Part shown: piece after piece, positions 39,317 through 50,469 of the stretch
Numbering within the stretch: position 1 is the first letter of the stretch
Layout of the letters: the number at the start of each line of letters is the position of its first letter
DNA from: Variovorax paradoxus
Lineage (GTDB): Bacteria > Pseudomonadota > Gammaproteobacteria > Burkholderiales > Burkholderiaceae_C
DNA: 64,000 nt
NCBI GenBank assembly: GCA_016806145.1
Contig: CP063166.1
Coordinates: 2,728,001 to 2,792,000 of the forward strand
Direction: 5' to 3'
The notes under the pieces: model-generated
Database searches by the model: none
What the model was told of the DNA's origin: nothing
The model's input: the letters and a program-made list of their open reading frames with translations, nothing else
Made by a program: the position numbers and the translations under genes

Positions 39317-40291
39317 TCAGGCGGCCGCCTTGCCTTCTTCCTCGCTCGCGCGGTCGAGCATCGCGATCGTGCCCGCGTCGAGCTTGAGCTGGGTGGCGGT
39401 CACCAGTTCGTCGAGCTGGGCGATCGAGGTCGCGCTCGCGATCGGCGCGGTCACCGAGGGCCGCGCGATCTGCCACGCGATCGCCACCTGGCCCGGCTTC
39501 GCGTTGTACTGCTGGGCTACCTTGTCGAGCGCCTCGAGGATGCGCAGCCCGCGCGGGTTGAGGTACTTCTTGGTGGTGCTGGCGCCACGCGCGCTCTTGG
39601 CCGCGTCGGCCTCGGTGCGGTACTTGCCGGTGAGGAAGCCGGCGGCCAGCGCATAGAAGTTGATCACGCCGACCTCGCGCTTCAGGCACAGCGGCTCGAG
39701 GTCGTCCTCGAACACGGCGCGGTCGTAGAGGTTGTACAGCGGCTGCAGGCTCTCGTAGCGCGCGATGCCCAGGCGCTCGGAGACGTCGAGCGCCTCGGCC
39801 AGCCGCGGCGCCGTGAAGTTCGAGGCGCCGATGGCGCGCACCTTGCCGGCCTTCACGAGGTCGTCGAAGGCGCCCAGCGTGTCCTCGAGCGGCGTGTTGG
39901 CGTCGTCGTCGTGCGACTGGTAGAGATCGATGTAGTCGGTCTGCAGGCGCTTGAGCGAGGCCTCGACCGCCTCGCGGATGTAGGCCGGCGAGAGCCCGAC
40001 CTTGCCTTCGCCCATCGGCTTGCCGAGCTTGGTGGCCAGCACCACGCGGCTGCGTTTGCCGCTCTGCTTGAGCCACTTGCCGATGATGGTCTCGGACTCG
40101 CCGCCGCTGTGGCCCGGCACCCAGTACGAGTAGACGTCGGCGGTGTCGACGAAGTTGAAGCCGGCGTCGAGCCACGCATCGAGCAGCTTGAACGAGGCGG
40201 CCTCGTCGACGGTCCAGCCGAACACGTTGCCGCCGAAGGCGAGCGGGGACACCTGGAGGCCGGAGCGGCCGAGGGGGCGAAGTTGCGACAT
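39317..40291 (-). CDS. Aldo/keto reductase
   Basis: 324 residues, NADPH-dependent TIM-barrel reductase. The catalytic tetrad is visible: Asp and Tyr in NFVDTADVYSYW, Lys in VVLATKLGKP and His in LYQSHDDD. The C-terminal cofactor segment (APIASATSIAQLDELV) is present. It resembles the YajO/Tas-like group that reduces aldehydes or ketones; substrate unknown. AGGAG lies upstream. It is 52 bases from the second chromate transporter gene. Confidence 0.9.
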   Translation of the reverse strand: MSQLRPLGRSGLQVSPLAFGGNVFGWTVDEAASFKLLDAWLDAGFNFVDTADVYSYWVPGHSGGESETIIGKWLKQSGKRSRVVLATKLGKPMGEGKVGLSPAYIREAVEASLKRLQTDYIDLYQSHDDDANTPLEDTLGAFDDLVKAGKVRAIGASNFTAPRLAEALDVSERLGIARYESLQPLYNLYDRAVFEDDLEPLCLKREVGVINFYALAAGFLTGKYRTEADAAKSARGASTTKKYLNPRGLRILEALDKVAQQYNAKPGQVAIAWQIARPSVTAPIASATSIAQLDELVTATQLKLDAGTIAMLDRASEEEGKAAA

Positions 40292-40343
40292 GGGAAAGCT
40301 CCTGAGGAAGGAAGAAGAGGGTGGACGAAGAAGGGGGCGAAGT

Positions 40344-40943
40344 TCAGACGAAACCGATGGCGCCGAGCGCCGCGCCGGCGCCCAGCAGCCACAGCAGGTG
40401 GATGCGCGTGCGCCAGACGATGAGCGCGGCCACGCCGGTCAGCAGCCACAGGTGCCAGGCCGGTGCGTTGCCCACGTGGTTGCCGGCGGCCAGTACCCAG
40501 CCGGTGGCGATCAACAGGCCCACCACCACGGGCGCCATGCCCTGCTTGAAGGCGCGCACGCCGCGGCGGGTGCGGTTGCGGTGGCCCCAGCGGGTGGCGA
40601 AGTAGGTCAGGGTGGTGCTCGGCAGCATGATGCCGACCATGGTCACGGCCAGCCCGAACAGGCCGAGCAGCCAGGCCGAGGGCCCGGCGCCGATGCCGCC
40701 GCCCGCGTTGAGGCCGACGTTCCAGCCCATCAGTCCGACGAACAGCACGTTGGGCCCGGGCGCGGCCTGCGCGATGGCAACCGAGGAGGTGAACTGCGCG
40801 TCGGTGAGCCAGCCGTGCTGCGCCACCAGGTAGCGGTGCATGTCGGGCACGGTGGTGATGGCGCCGCTGATCGAGAGCATCGACAGCAGCATGTAGTGGC
40901 CGAACAGCGCGAGCCAGTCGTGCCAGTGCATAACGATGTTCAT
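40344..40943 (-). CDS. chrA: Chromate transporter, second single-domain subunit
   Basis: 199 residues, one CHR domain with about six membrane helices. Family marks are SMLSISGAITTVPDMHRYLV and the PGPN motif in AQAAPGPNVLFVG. It is half the size of long ChrA; with the upstream gene it makes a short-chain pair. Its ATG overlaps the stop of the first subunit (ATGA). The C-terminal helices are hydrophobic, ending LLGAGAALGAIGFV. Confidence 0.88.
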   Translation of the reverse strand: MNIVMHWHDWLALFGHYMLLSMLSISGAITTVPDMHRYLVAQHGWLTDAQFTSSVAIAQAAPGPNVLFVGLMGWNVGLNAGGGIGAGPSAWLLGLFGLAVTMVGIMLPSTTLTYFATRWGHRNRTRRGVRAFKQGMAPVVVGLLIATGWVLAAGNHVGNAPAWHLWLLTGVAALIVWRTRIHLLWLLGAGAALGAIGFV

Positions 40944-41536
40944 GGCTCGATCCTCTTCCAGGTCCAGCCGCAGGCCACGCCGCCGAGCACCAGCAGCACC
41001 CAGCCCAGCGGGATGCGCGCCCACGCGATGGCGCCGAACACCAGCGCCACGAACACCACGCAGGTGGCGAAGCCCAGCGGATGCTTGCGCAGCTGCGGGA
41101 TCAGCTTGATGCCGGTGGCCGCGATCAGCCCGCCCGATACCGCGCCCATGCCGCGCAGCGCGCCCGCGACCTGCGGGTTGCCCGCGTAGTGCGCGTAGAG
41201 CACCGCGAGCGCGAGGATCACGAACAGCGGCACCGTGAGCATGCCGGCCACCGCGGCGAGCGCGCCGCGCAGGCCGAAGTAGCGGTCGCCGATCATCAGC
41301 GCGAGGTTGATCACGTTGGGCCCCGGCATCACCTGGGCCACGGCCCAGTCCTCGAGGAACTGCTCGGGCGTGAGCCACTTCTTCTTCTCGACCATCTCGC
41401 GCTGCACGATGGCCAGCACGCCACCGAAGCCCTGCAGCGCCAGGAAGGTGAAGGACACGAAGAGGTCGCGCGGCGACTGCGGGTGCGAGGGCGTGGAGGG
41501 CGCCGCCGCGCCGGAGGCTGGGGGAGACGGTTGCAT
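40940..41536 (-). CDS. chrA: Chromate transporter, first single-domain subunit
   Basis: 198 residues, one CHR domain. A Pro/Ser-rich N-terminal stretch is followed by TFLALQGFGGVLAIVQREMV, the strongly conserved WLTPEQFLEDWAVAQVMPGPN and the remaining helices. Short-chain ChrA pairs are thought to act as heterodimers with opposed topology, exporting chromate or a related oxyanion from the cytosol. The pair is followed by a reductase gene. No chrB or chrR is seen, so chromate resistance is not certain. Confidence 0.88.
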   Translation of the reverse strand: MQPSPPASGAAAPSTPSHPQSPRDLFVSFTFLALQGFGGVLAIVQREMVEKKKWLTPEQFLEDWAVAQVMPGPNVINLALMIGDRYFGLRGALAAVAGMLTVPLFVILALAVLYAHYAGNPQVAGALRGMGAVSGGLIAATGIKLIPQLRKHPLGFATCVVFVALVFGAIAWARIPLGWVLLVLGGVACGWTWKRIEP

Positions 41537-41623
41537 GTTTGAGCGATTATCGTAGGCAGACGGCAAGATGCCGGGTGCCGCTCCGACAGGACGGCACCGC
41601 TCACCGACAGGAGACTGTGCGCC

Positions 41624-42544
41624 ATGTACCTGCGACCCCTCTTCGATCTCTGCCGCCGCGCCGTCGCCTCCTGGTCGAACGACTACGCCCCGAGCATGGG
41701 CGCCGCGCTCGCCTACTACACCGTGTTCTCGATCGCGCCGCTGCTGCTGATCGTGATCGCCGTCGCCGGGCTGGTGTTCGGGCAGGAGGCCGCGCGCGGC
41801 GAGATCCTCCTGCAGCTCTCGGGCCTGATGGGCGAGCAGGGCGCGGCCGCGGTGCAGAGCATGCTGCAGGCGGTCAACAAGCCGCGCGAGGGCATCGTCG
41901 CCACCCTGATCGGCATCGCGCTGCTGGTGGTCGGCGCCACCACCGTGTTCGGCGAACTGCAGGACGCGCTGGACCGCATCTGGCGCGCCCCCGCGCGCGC
42001 CAAGAGCAGCGGCATCTTCAACCTGCTGCGCGTGCGCCTGCTGTCCTTCAGCATGGTGATGGGCATCGGCTTCCTCTTGATGGTGTCGCTGGTGGCGAGC
42101 GCCGCGCTGGCCGCGCTCGGCAAGTGGTGGTCGCCGATGTTCGGCGCCTGGGAAACGCTGGCCCAGTGGGTCAACTTTGTGTTCAGCTTCGGCATGGTCA
42201 CCGTGATCTTCGCGATGATCTACAAGATCATGCCGCGCACCAAGGTGCAGTGGCGCGACGTGTGGGTGGGCGCGGCGGTGACGGCGCTGCTGTTCACCGT
42301 CGGCAAGCACCTGATCGGGCTGTACATCGGCAAGAGCAGCGTGGCCTCGGGCTACGGCGCCGCGGGCTCGCTGGTGGTGGTGCTGGTGTGGGTCTACTAC
42401 TCGGCGCAGATCTTCCTGCTGGGCGCCGAGTTCACCTGGGTCTATGCGCGCAGCTATGGCTCGCTCAAGCACTCCGACGTCGGCATCGGCGCCGGCAAGG
42501 ACGAGCATGTGCCGGCGCGCACGCGCTCGGGCGGCGATCTCTGA
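41624..42544 (+). CDS. YihY/BrkB-family inner-membrane protein
   Basis: 306 residues with six membrane helices. Family marks: MGAALAYYTVFSIAPLLLIV, ALDRIWRAP, VWVYYSAQIFLLGAEFTWVY. Formerly called ribonuclease BN, an annotation now abandoned; BrkB of Bordetella is linked to serum resistance, but the molecular function is unknown. It is divergent from the chromate transporter genes and convergent with the DUF924 gene six bases away. Confidence 0.88.
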   Translation: MYLRPLFDLCRRAVASWSNDYAPSMGAALAYYTVFSIAPLLLIVIAVAGLVFGQEAARGEILLQLSGLMGEQGAAAVQSMLQAVNKPREGIVATLIGIALLVVGATTVFGELQDALDRIWRAPARAKSSGIFNLLRVRLLSFSMVMGIGFLLMVSLVASAALAALGKWWSPMFGAWETLAQWVNFVFSFGMVTVIFAMIYKIMPRTKVQWRDVWVGAAVTALLFTVGKHLIGLYIGKSSVASGYGAAGSLVVVLVWVYYSAQIFLLGAEFTWVYARSYGSLKHSDVGIGAGKDEHVPARTRSGGDL

Positions 42545-42550
42545 ACGCGC

Positions 42551-43123
42551 TCAGCCCTTGAAGCCGCCCTCGGCGAGGAACTGAAGCTCCTCGGGCGTGC
42601 TCGCGCGGCCCAGCATCCGGTTGCGATGCGGAAAGCGGCCGAAGCGCGCCACGATGTCCCGATGCAGCACCGCGAAGCGATGGGTGTTGGCATCGAGCGC
42701 GCTGCAGTGCACGACCGAGCGCTCCTGCTCGGCCAGCACCTCGGAATGCATGAAGGGCATGTAGAAGAATGGCCGCAGCACTTCCTCGAGCTGGCGATCG
42801 AAGCCGGCGTCGACTGCATGGTGCGCGACGGCCAGCGCCTTGCCGTCGGTCGCCAGCATGTGGGCGTTGTCGCGCCAGGCATTGCGCGGCAGCTGGTCGA
42901 GCAGCACCAGCAGCGCGAGCGTGCCTTCGGCATCGTGCATCCAGCCGTCGAGCTCGCCGCGCGCGGCGGCATGGTGGACCTCGACGAAGCGATGGGCGAA
43001 CTCGGCATCGAAGGCCTCGTCCTTGGCGAACCAGCGCTTGGGGCCGGCCTCGCGCCAGAACTGCACCACATCGTGCGCCGAGGGCAGGGCGGGGGAGGTT
43101 GAGGATTCGGGGGCTGAAATCAT
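42551..43123 (-). CDS. DUF924 family protein
   Basis: 190 residues, all-helical TPR-like fold of DUF924 (VVQFWREAGPKRWFAKDEAFD; LLDQLPRNAWRDNAHM; RFGRFPHRNRMLGR). Widespread in bacteria, no known activity. ATG 43123 is chosen because upstream in-frame codons add only non-conserved Arg/Pro text. Confidence 0.85.
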   Translation of the reverse strand: MISAPESSTSPALPSAHDVVQFWREAGPKRWFAKDEAFDAEFAHRFVEVHHAAARGELDGWMHDAEGTLALLVLLDQLPRNAWRDNAHMLATDGKALAVAHHAVDAGFDRQLEEVLRPFFYMPFMHSEVLAEQERSVVHCSALDANTHRFAVLHRDIVARFGRFPHRNRMLGRASTPEELQFLAEGGFKG

Positions 43124-43264
43124 CGCGGCATTGTCTTCTTTCAATCGGCTTTCAATGGCGAGGCCGGCGCCGTGCGCACGGCGAACTCGCGGTGGTGGCC
43201 GACAAGGGATCGCGGATGCCCTGCCTATGCTGGTCCGCATTCATTCACGATCAGGAGACTTCCC

Positions 43265-43714
43265 ATGAACCGATACGGCACCCTCTTGCGCGCCGCCCTC
43301 GTCGCCGGCGCGGCCAGCGCGGCACTGGCCGGCTGCGGCATGATGTCCAAGGCCAATGTCGCGAGCTTCAGCGGCACCATGAACGCGGCCAGCGAGGTGC
43401 CACCGAACATGACGCGCGGCAGCGGCATGGCCGAGGCCTGGCTCAACCGCGACACCAACGTCCTCAAGTACAAGATCACCTACACCGGCCTCAGCGGTCC
43501 GGCCACGGCGGCCCACTTCCATGGTCCGGCACCGGCCGGCGCCAATGCCGGCGTGGTGCTGCCGTTTTCGAACGCGGCCAGCCCGATCGAGGGCGAGGCC
43601 ACGCTCACGCCGGCGCAGGCGGCCGACCTCAGCGCGGGCAAGTGGTACGCCAACGTCCACACGGCCGCCAATCCGGGTGGCGAAATCCGCGGGCAATTGC
43701 TGCCGAAGATGTGA
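43265..43714 (+). CDS. CHRD-domain lipoprotein
   Basis: 149 residues. Lipobox LAGC with Cys24 followed by one CHRD domain (ASFSGTMNAASEVPP; THPGP-like AHFHGPAPAGANAGVV; YANVHTAANPGGEIRGQL). CHRD domains occur in chordin and many bacterial exported proteins; the bacterial role is unknown. An AGGAG precedes the ATG by eight bases. Likely anchored to the outer membrane, as the residue after Cys is Gly, not Asp. Confidence 0.88.
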   Translation: MNRYGTLLRAALVAGAASAALAGCGMMSKANVASFSGTMNAASEVPPNMTRGSGMAEAWLNRDTNVLKYKITYTGLSGPATAAHFHGPAPAGANAGVVLPFSNAASPIEGEATLTPAQAADLSAGKWYANVHTAANPGGEIRGQLLPKM

Positions 43715-43788
43715 AGCAGGTCCGCTGAACGCCGCTTCGAGTGTCCCCTGGTCAGTCGGGGGTCACGGGGCTGATGTCAAATGCCCGC

Positions 43789-45057
43789 ATGACGACGTCC
43801 CCGAAGAAGCCCCGTTCCTCCCCTGTCTCTCCTTCCCCCCGTTCCCCGTCTTCTCCCACCCGCCGCAAGAGCCAGGCCGCTTCCGCGGCCCGCAAGCTCG
43901 AAGCCTTCGTGGCGCGGCGCGAGGACATGCGCTCCGCGCGCAAGGCCCTGGTGCTGCAGGGCGGCGGCGCGCTCGGCGCCTACCAGGCCGGCGTCTATGC
44001 GGCGCTCAGCGAGACCGAGCTGCAGCCGCACTGGATCGCGGGCGTGTCGATCGGCGCGATCAACGCCGCGCTGATCGCGGGCAATGCGCCCGAGCACCGG
44101 GTCGACCGGCTGCGCGAGTTCTGGCACCTCGTGTCCTCGGGCCCTTCGCAGCGCCTGCCGTCCTGGCTCGGCGACCGCGCCACGCAGAACCAGTGGAGCG
44201 CGACCATGGCCTCGCTGGTGGGCATTCCCGGCTTCTTCGAGCCGCGCTATTCGCCGGCCCTGCTGCTCGGCGGCGCGGCACCGCTCCTGAGCTACTACGA
44301 CACCACGCCGCTGAAGGCCACGCTCGAGCGCCTGGTCGACTTCGACCGCATCAACCACTGCGAGGCGCGCTTCAGCGTGGGCGCGGTCAACGTGCGCACC
44401 GGCAACTCGGTGTATTTCGACAACACGCGCCAGCGCATCGGGCCCGAGCACATCATGGCCAGCGGCGCGCTGCCGCCGGGCTTCGCGCCGGTGCACATCG
44501 ACGGCGATGACTTCTGGGACGGCGGCATCGTCTCGAACACGCCGCTGCAGTACGTGCTCGACCTGCATCCGCGCAGCGAGCCGCTGGTGGTGCTGCAGGT
44601 CGACCTGTTCAATGCGCGCGGCGAGATGCCGCGCACGCTGTCGGGCGTGATGGAGCGGCAGAAGGACATTACCTATTCGAGCCGCACGCGCATGAACACC
44701 GATGCGCTCGCGGCCAACATGAACCTGCAGCAGGCGATCGCCGACCTGATCGAGAAGCTGCCGCCGCATCTGCGTCGCGATCCCGCGGTCGAGGCGGTGC
44801 AGGCCGAGCTCACGCACCACCCGATCGACATCTTCCACCTGATCTACCGCGACAAGCCCTACGAGCTCGAGTCGAAGGACTACGAGTTCTCGCGCGCGGC
44901 GGTCGAGGAGCACTGGGAGTCGGGCGCGCGCGACATGCGCCGCGTGCTCGCGCATCCCGAGACCTTGCGCAGCGACGCCGCGGTCAACGGCGTCACCACC
45001 TTCGACCTCGGCGAGGGCGGCAGCGGCCGCGTGAAGCGGCCCGGCCTGTCACGCTGA
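43789..45057 (+). CDS. Patatin-like phospholipase / hydrolase
   Basis: 422 residues. After a Ser/Pro/Lys-rich N-terminus, the patatin domain has the oxyanion loop GGGALGAYQAG (58-68), the nucleophile Ser87 in GVSIG and the catalytic Asp244 in WDGG. The C-terminal part matches the DUF3734 group. No signal peptide, so it acts inside the cell. It lies just before acetoacetate decarboxylase and 3-hydroxybutyrate dehydrogenase genes, so it may hydrolyse polyhydroxybutyrate or a related ester; this is inference. A TCAAAT six bases upstream supports ATG 43789 as a leaderless start; ATG 43774 is the alternative. Confidence 0.87.
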   Translation: MTTSPKKPRSSPVSPSPRSPSSPTRRKSQAASAARKLEAFVARREDMRSARKALVLQGGGALGAYQAGVYAALSETELQPHWIAGVSIGAINAALIAGNAPEHRVDRLREFWHLVSSGPSQRLPSWLGDRATQNQWSATMASLVGIPGFFEPRYSPALLLGGAAPLLSYYDTTPLKATLERLVDFDRINHCEARFSVGAVNVRTGNSVYFDNTRQRIGPEHIMASGALPPGFAPVHIDGDDFWDGGIVSNTPLQYVLDLHPRSEPLVVLQVDLFNARGEMPRTLSGVMERQKDITYSSRTRMNTDALAANMNLQQAIADLIEKLPPHLRRDPAVEAVQAELTHHPIDIFHLIYRDKPYELESKDYEFSRAAVEEHWESGARDMRRVLAHPETLRSDAAVNGVTTFDLGEGGSGRVKRPGLSR

Positions 45058-45147
45058 CGAGAGGAATCGCCCTCACGATTCAGCCCCGGCTAAGAAACCG
45101 GCACGAGACTGGTTGCCGGATTCAAGATGCTTCAAAGGAGGAATGTC

Positions 45148-45924
45148 GTGAACATTGAAGACGTGCGGCGCCAGGCTTTCGCCATGCCGCTGACCAGCCC
45201 CGCCTTTCCGCCCGGACCGTACCGCTTCATGCGGCGCGAGTTCATGGTGATCACCTACCGCACCGACCTCGACGCACTGCGCGCCGTGGTGCCCGAGCCG
45301 CTCGAGGTGGTCGAACCGCTCGTCAAGTACGAGTTCATCCGCATGCCCGACTCCACCGGCTTCGGCGACTACACCGAGTCGGGCCAGGTCATCCCGGTGC
45401 AGTTGCGCACCGCGCGCGGCCTGGAGCAGGGCGCCTACGTGCATGCGATGTACCTGAACGACCACCCGCCGATCGCCGGCGGGCGCGAGCTCTGGGGCTT
45501 TCCGAAGAAACTGGCCTCGCCGCAGTTCGACTACGAGACCGACACCATCGTCGGCACCCTCGACTACGGCAAGCTGCGCGTGGCCAAGGCCACCATGGGC
45601 TTCAAGCACCGTGCGCTCGAGCCCGGCCCGATCCTTGCAGGCATCGCGCAGCCCAACTTCCTGCTCAAGATCATTCCGCACGTGGATGGCACGCCGCGCA
45701 TCTGCGAGCTGGTGCGCTACCACATGGTCGATGTCACGCTGCACGGCGCCTGGACCGGCCCGGCCTCGCTCGAGCTGCATCCGCATGCGCTCGCGCCGGT
45801 GGCCGAGCTGCCGGTGCGCAAGGTCGAATCGGCCGTGCACTACATCGCCGACATGACGCTCGCGCTCGGCACGGTCGAGCTCGACTATCTCGCTTCGCCT
45901 TCTTCGTCTTCTTCGCAACCCTAA
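45148..45924 (+). CDS. adc: Acetoacetate decarboxylase
   Basis: 258 residues. It decarboxylates acetoacetate to acetone and CO2 through a Schiff base. The catalytic lysine is Lys120 in [10 protein letters not shown], with Lys121 adjacent as in characterised enzymes. Other family marks are [13 protein letters not shown] and [14 protein letters not shown]. The start is GTG at 45148 with AAAGGAGG six bases upstream. It lies 14 bases before bdhA, so the two genes handle the same metabolite. Confidence 0.92.
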   Translation: MNIEDVRRQAFAMPLTSPAFPPGPYRFMRREFMVITYRTDLDALRAVVPEPLEVVEPLVKYEFIRMPDSTGFGDYTESGQVIPVQLRTARGLEQGAYVHAMYLNDHPPIAGGRELWGFPKKLASPQFDYETDTIVGTLDYGKLRVAKATMGFKHRALEPGPILAGIAQPNFLLKIIPHVDGTPRICELVRYHMVDVTLHGAWTGPASLELHPHALAPVAELPVRKVESAVHYIADMTLALGTVELDYLASPSSSSSQP

Positions 45925-45938
45925 CCCAAGGAACCCAC

Positions 45939-46721
45939 ATGCAACTCAAGGACAAGGTCGCCTACATCACCGGCTCGGCCAGCGGCATCGGCAAGGAGAT
46001 CGCGATCCTCTTCGCGCAGGAAGGCGCGAAGATCGTCATCGCCGACCTCAACAAGGACGCCGCCGACGCCACCGCGGCCGAGCTCAAGGCCACGGGCGCG
46101 CAGGCCATCGGCGTGGCGGTCGACGTGACCAACGAAGCGCAGGTCGACGCCTCGGTCGAGGAGGCCGCCAAGGCCTTCGGCGGCATCGACATCCTGGTGA
46201 GCAACGCCGGTATCCAGATCGTGCATCCGGTCGAGGAGTTCAGCTTCGCCGACTGGAAGAAGATGCTCGCGATCCACCTCGACGGCGCCTTTCTCACGAC
46301 CAAGGCCTGCCTCAAGCACATGTATGCGCAGGGCCGCGGCGGCAGCGTGATCTACATGGGCTCGGTGCACTCGAAGGAAGCCTCGCTGCTCAAGGCCCCC
46401 TACGTGACGGCCAAGCACGGCCTGATCGGCCTCGCGAAGACGGTGGCCAAGGAAGGCGCCAAGCACGGCGTGCGCGCCAACGTCATCTGCCCGGGCTTCG
46501 TGCGCACGCCGCTGGTCGAGAAGCAGATCCCCGAGCAGGCCAAGACCCTGGGCATCAGCGAGCAGGAAGTCATCAAGAACGTGATGCTCAAGGAAACGGT
46601 GGATGGTGAATTCACCACCACCGACGACGTGGCGCGCGTGGCGCTGCTGTTCGCGGCCTTCCCGACCAATGCGCTCACCGGCCAGTCGCTGGTGGTGAGC
46701 CATGGCTGGTACATGCAGTGA
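45939..46721 (+). CDS. bdhA: D-3-hydroxybutyrate dehydrogenase
   Basis: 260 residues, classical SDR. The NAD-binding loop [10 protein letters not shown] is at 11-20 and the catalytic residues are Ser142, Tyr155 and Lys159. The sequence [14 protein letters not shown] and the C-terminal [11 protein letters not shown] are characteristic of BdhA. It interconverts 3-hydroxybutyrate and acetoacetate with NAD(H). With the decarboxylase and patatin-like genes upstream it forms a polyhydroxybutyrate/ketone-body module. A REP-like palindrome follows the stop. Confidence 0.94.
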   Translation: MQLKDKVAYITGSASGIGKEIAILFAQEGAKIVIADLNKDAADATAAELKATGAQAIGVAVDVTNEAQVDASVEEAAKAFGGIDILVSNAGIQIVHPVEEFSFADWKKMLAIHLDGAFLTTKACLKHMYAQGRGGSVIYMGSVHSKEASLLKAPYVTAKHGLIGLAKTVAKEGAKHGVRANVICPGFVRTPLVEKQIPEQAKTLGISEQEVIKNVMLKETVDGEFTTTDDVARVALLFAAFPTNALTGQSLVVSHGWYMQ

Positions 46722-46727
46722 GTCTTT

Positions 46728-46840
46728 CTCCCTCCCCCGCTGGGGGAGGGCAGGGGTGGGGGCACGGGCGCTCGCAAGGCGCCGCGGCGGTGGAAACGCC
46801 CGGTGCCCCCATCCCGACCTTCCCCCAGAGGGGGAAGGAG
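46728..46840. repeat. REP-like palindromic repeat between bdhA and marR-GNAT
   Basis: Two imperfect inverted arms of about 43 bases (46728-46770 and 46797-46840) flank a 26-base centre. Each arm begins with its own hairpin, CTCCCTCCCCC/GGGGGAGGG on the left and CCTTCCCCC/GGGGGAAGG on the right. The layout is that of a BIME/REP pair between convergent genes and can act as a bidirectional terminator or mRNA stabiliser. No other copy is in the window. Confidence 0.75.
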
Positions 46841-46850
46841 CAAGGCAGGA

Positions 46851-47795
46851 TCAGAGCTTCAGCGACCAGGTCTCGCCGACCAGTTGCTGGCCGAAGCCCT
46901 CGTAGGCTTCGGTCTTCTCGAGTTCGAAGCCGCGCCTGGCGTAGATCGCACGCGCGGCCGTGAGGCAGCTGTTGGTCCACAGCACCATCTTGCGATAGCC
47001 CTTGGCGCGCGCGAAGGCGATGCATTCGTCGGTGAGCCGGCTGCCCAGGCCCAGGCCGCGCGCGGCGGGCGTGAGCAGCAGCAGCCGAAGCTGCGCGGTG
47101 GTGGCCGACTTGCGCACCACGAAGATCGCGCCCACGCGCTCGCCGTCGAGCTCGGCGATCCAGCCCTTCTCCCATTCGGGCTGGAACTTGCGGATGTACT
47201 GCGCCACGATCTCCGCGACCAGCGCCTCGAACTCGCCGTTCCAGCCGTACTCGCGCGCATAGAGCTCGCCGTGCTGCTGCACCACCCAGCCCATGTCGCC
47301 GGGCTTGGGATCGCGCAGCACCACCGTGCGCGTGGGCGCGCGCGGCGCGGCGGGGTCGAGCAGGCGCTCGATCCGTCCCATGGCCTCGACCACCTGTTCG
47401 CGCTCGCGCGGCGGCAGCGGCGCGAGCAGGGCGGCGGCTTCCTCGCGCGACTTCTGCTGCAGTGGCGCGAAGGCGGCATGGCCGGCCTCGGTCAGGGTCA
47501 GCAGGCTCTGGCGCGCGTCGCGCGGGCTCGGCGAGCGCACGATCCAGCCCTCGGTCTCGAAGCGCTTGAGGATGCGGCTCAGGTAGCCCCCGTCCAGGCC
47601 CAGTTCGCGCGCCAGATCGGTCGCGACCAGCGCGTCGCGATGCGCGAGTTCGTAGAGCACGCGCACCTCGGTCAGCGGCAGCGCGCCGCCGAGGTAGGGC
47701 TCGAGCACGCCCGCCTGACGTGTGAAGAAGCGGTTGAAACGGCGCACGGCCTTGACGGCCTCGACAGGAACGGCGGGGGATTCGGTGGACGGCAT
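46851..47795 (-). CDS. Fused MarR-type regulator and GNAT acetyltransferase
   Basis: 314 residues. The N-terminal half is a MarR winged helix (VRVLYELAHRDALVATDLAR; GGYLSRILKRFETEGWIVRS) and the C-terminal half (about 155-314) a GNAT domain (LLLLTPAARGLGLGSRLTDE; TAARAIYARRGFELEKTE). Such fusions are known in proteobacteria and may acetylate a small molecule that is also sensed. Two direct repeats CAAGTRATTGAC lie just upstream of the start and are likely its own operator. Confidence 0.88.
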   Translation of the reverse strand: MPSTESPAVPVEAVKAVRRFNRFFTRQAGVLEPYLGGALPLTEVRVLYELAHRDALVATDLARELGLDGGYLSRILKRFETEGWIVRSPSPRDARQSLLTLTEAGHAAFAPLQQKSREEAAALLAPLPPREREQVVEAMGRIERLLDPAAPRAPTRTVVLRDPKPGDMGWVVQQHGELYAREYGWNGEFEALVAEIVAQYIRKFQPEWEKGWIAELDGERVGAIFVVRKSATTAQLRLLLLTPAARGLGLGSRLTDECIAFARAKGYRKMVLWTNSCLTAARAIYARRGFELEKTEAYEGFGQQLVGETWSLKL

Positions 47796-47811
47796 GGGCT
47801 CGACTGTGCGT

Positions 47812-47840
47812 CAAGTGATTGACAAAAGCAAGTAATTGAC
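47812..47840. promoter_or_regulatory. Direct repeat CAAGTRATTGAC, candidate MarR operator
   Basis: Two 12-base copies (47812-47823 and 47829-47840, differing at one base) are spaced 17 bases start to start. They lie 17-45 bases upstream of the marR-GNAT start in a locally AT-rich stretch and face the ygiQ-like gene on the other side. Confidence 0.55.
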
Positions 47841-47939
47841 TGACTTTGGCTTTCAATAAAAGAGAGCCCAGCCTGGGCCGATGCCCCTAATCGAGACCCC
47901 GTCCCATCGCTTTCACGGGACAGGAAGGGTGGAAAACCC

Positions 47940-47951
47940 TAAAATCGCGGG
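47940..47951 (+). promoter_or_regulatory. Candidate promoter (TAAAATCGCGGG) upstream of ygiQ-like gene
   Basis: A -10-like TAAAAT followed by CGCGGG, identical over 12 bases to the element upstream of ndk. It lies 64 bases before the ygiQ-like ATG and inside a small AACCC/GGGTT dyad. No clear -35. Confidence 0.4.
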
Positions 47952-48014
47952 TTACCCATCGCAGCCGCACCTCTCGTTTCCGTTCGAGGCCGCCTGCCGC
48001 ACCACCCCCATTTG

Positions 48015-50429
<2,415 letters not shown>

Positions 50430-50469
50430 GGCGGCGGGCGATCCGGCTCCGGCGATCGCCCCGGCCGCC

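Noticed and set aside
40344..41536. A single chrA gene broken by a frameshift
   Set aside because: Each half has its own full CHR domain and they overlap by ATGA, as in known short-chain pairs.
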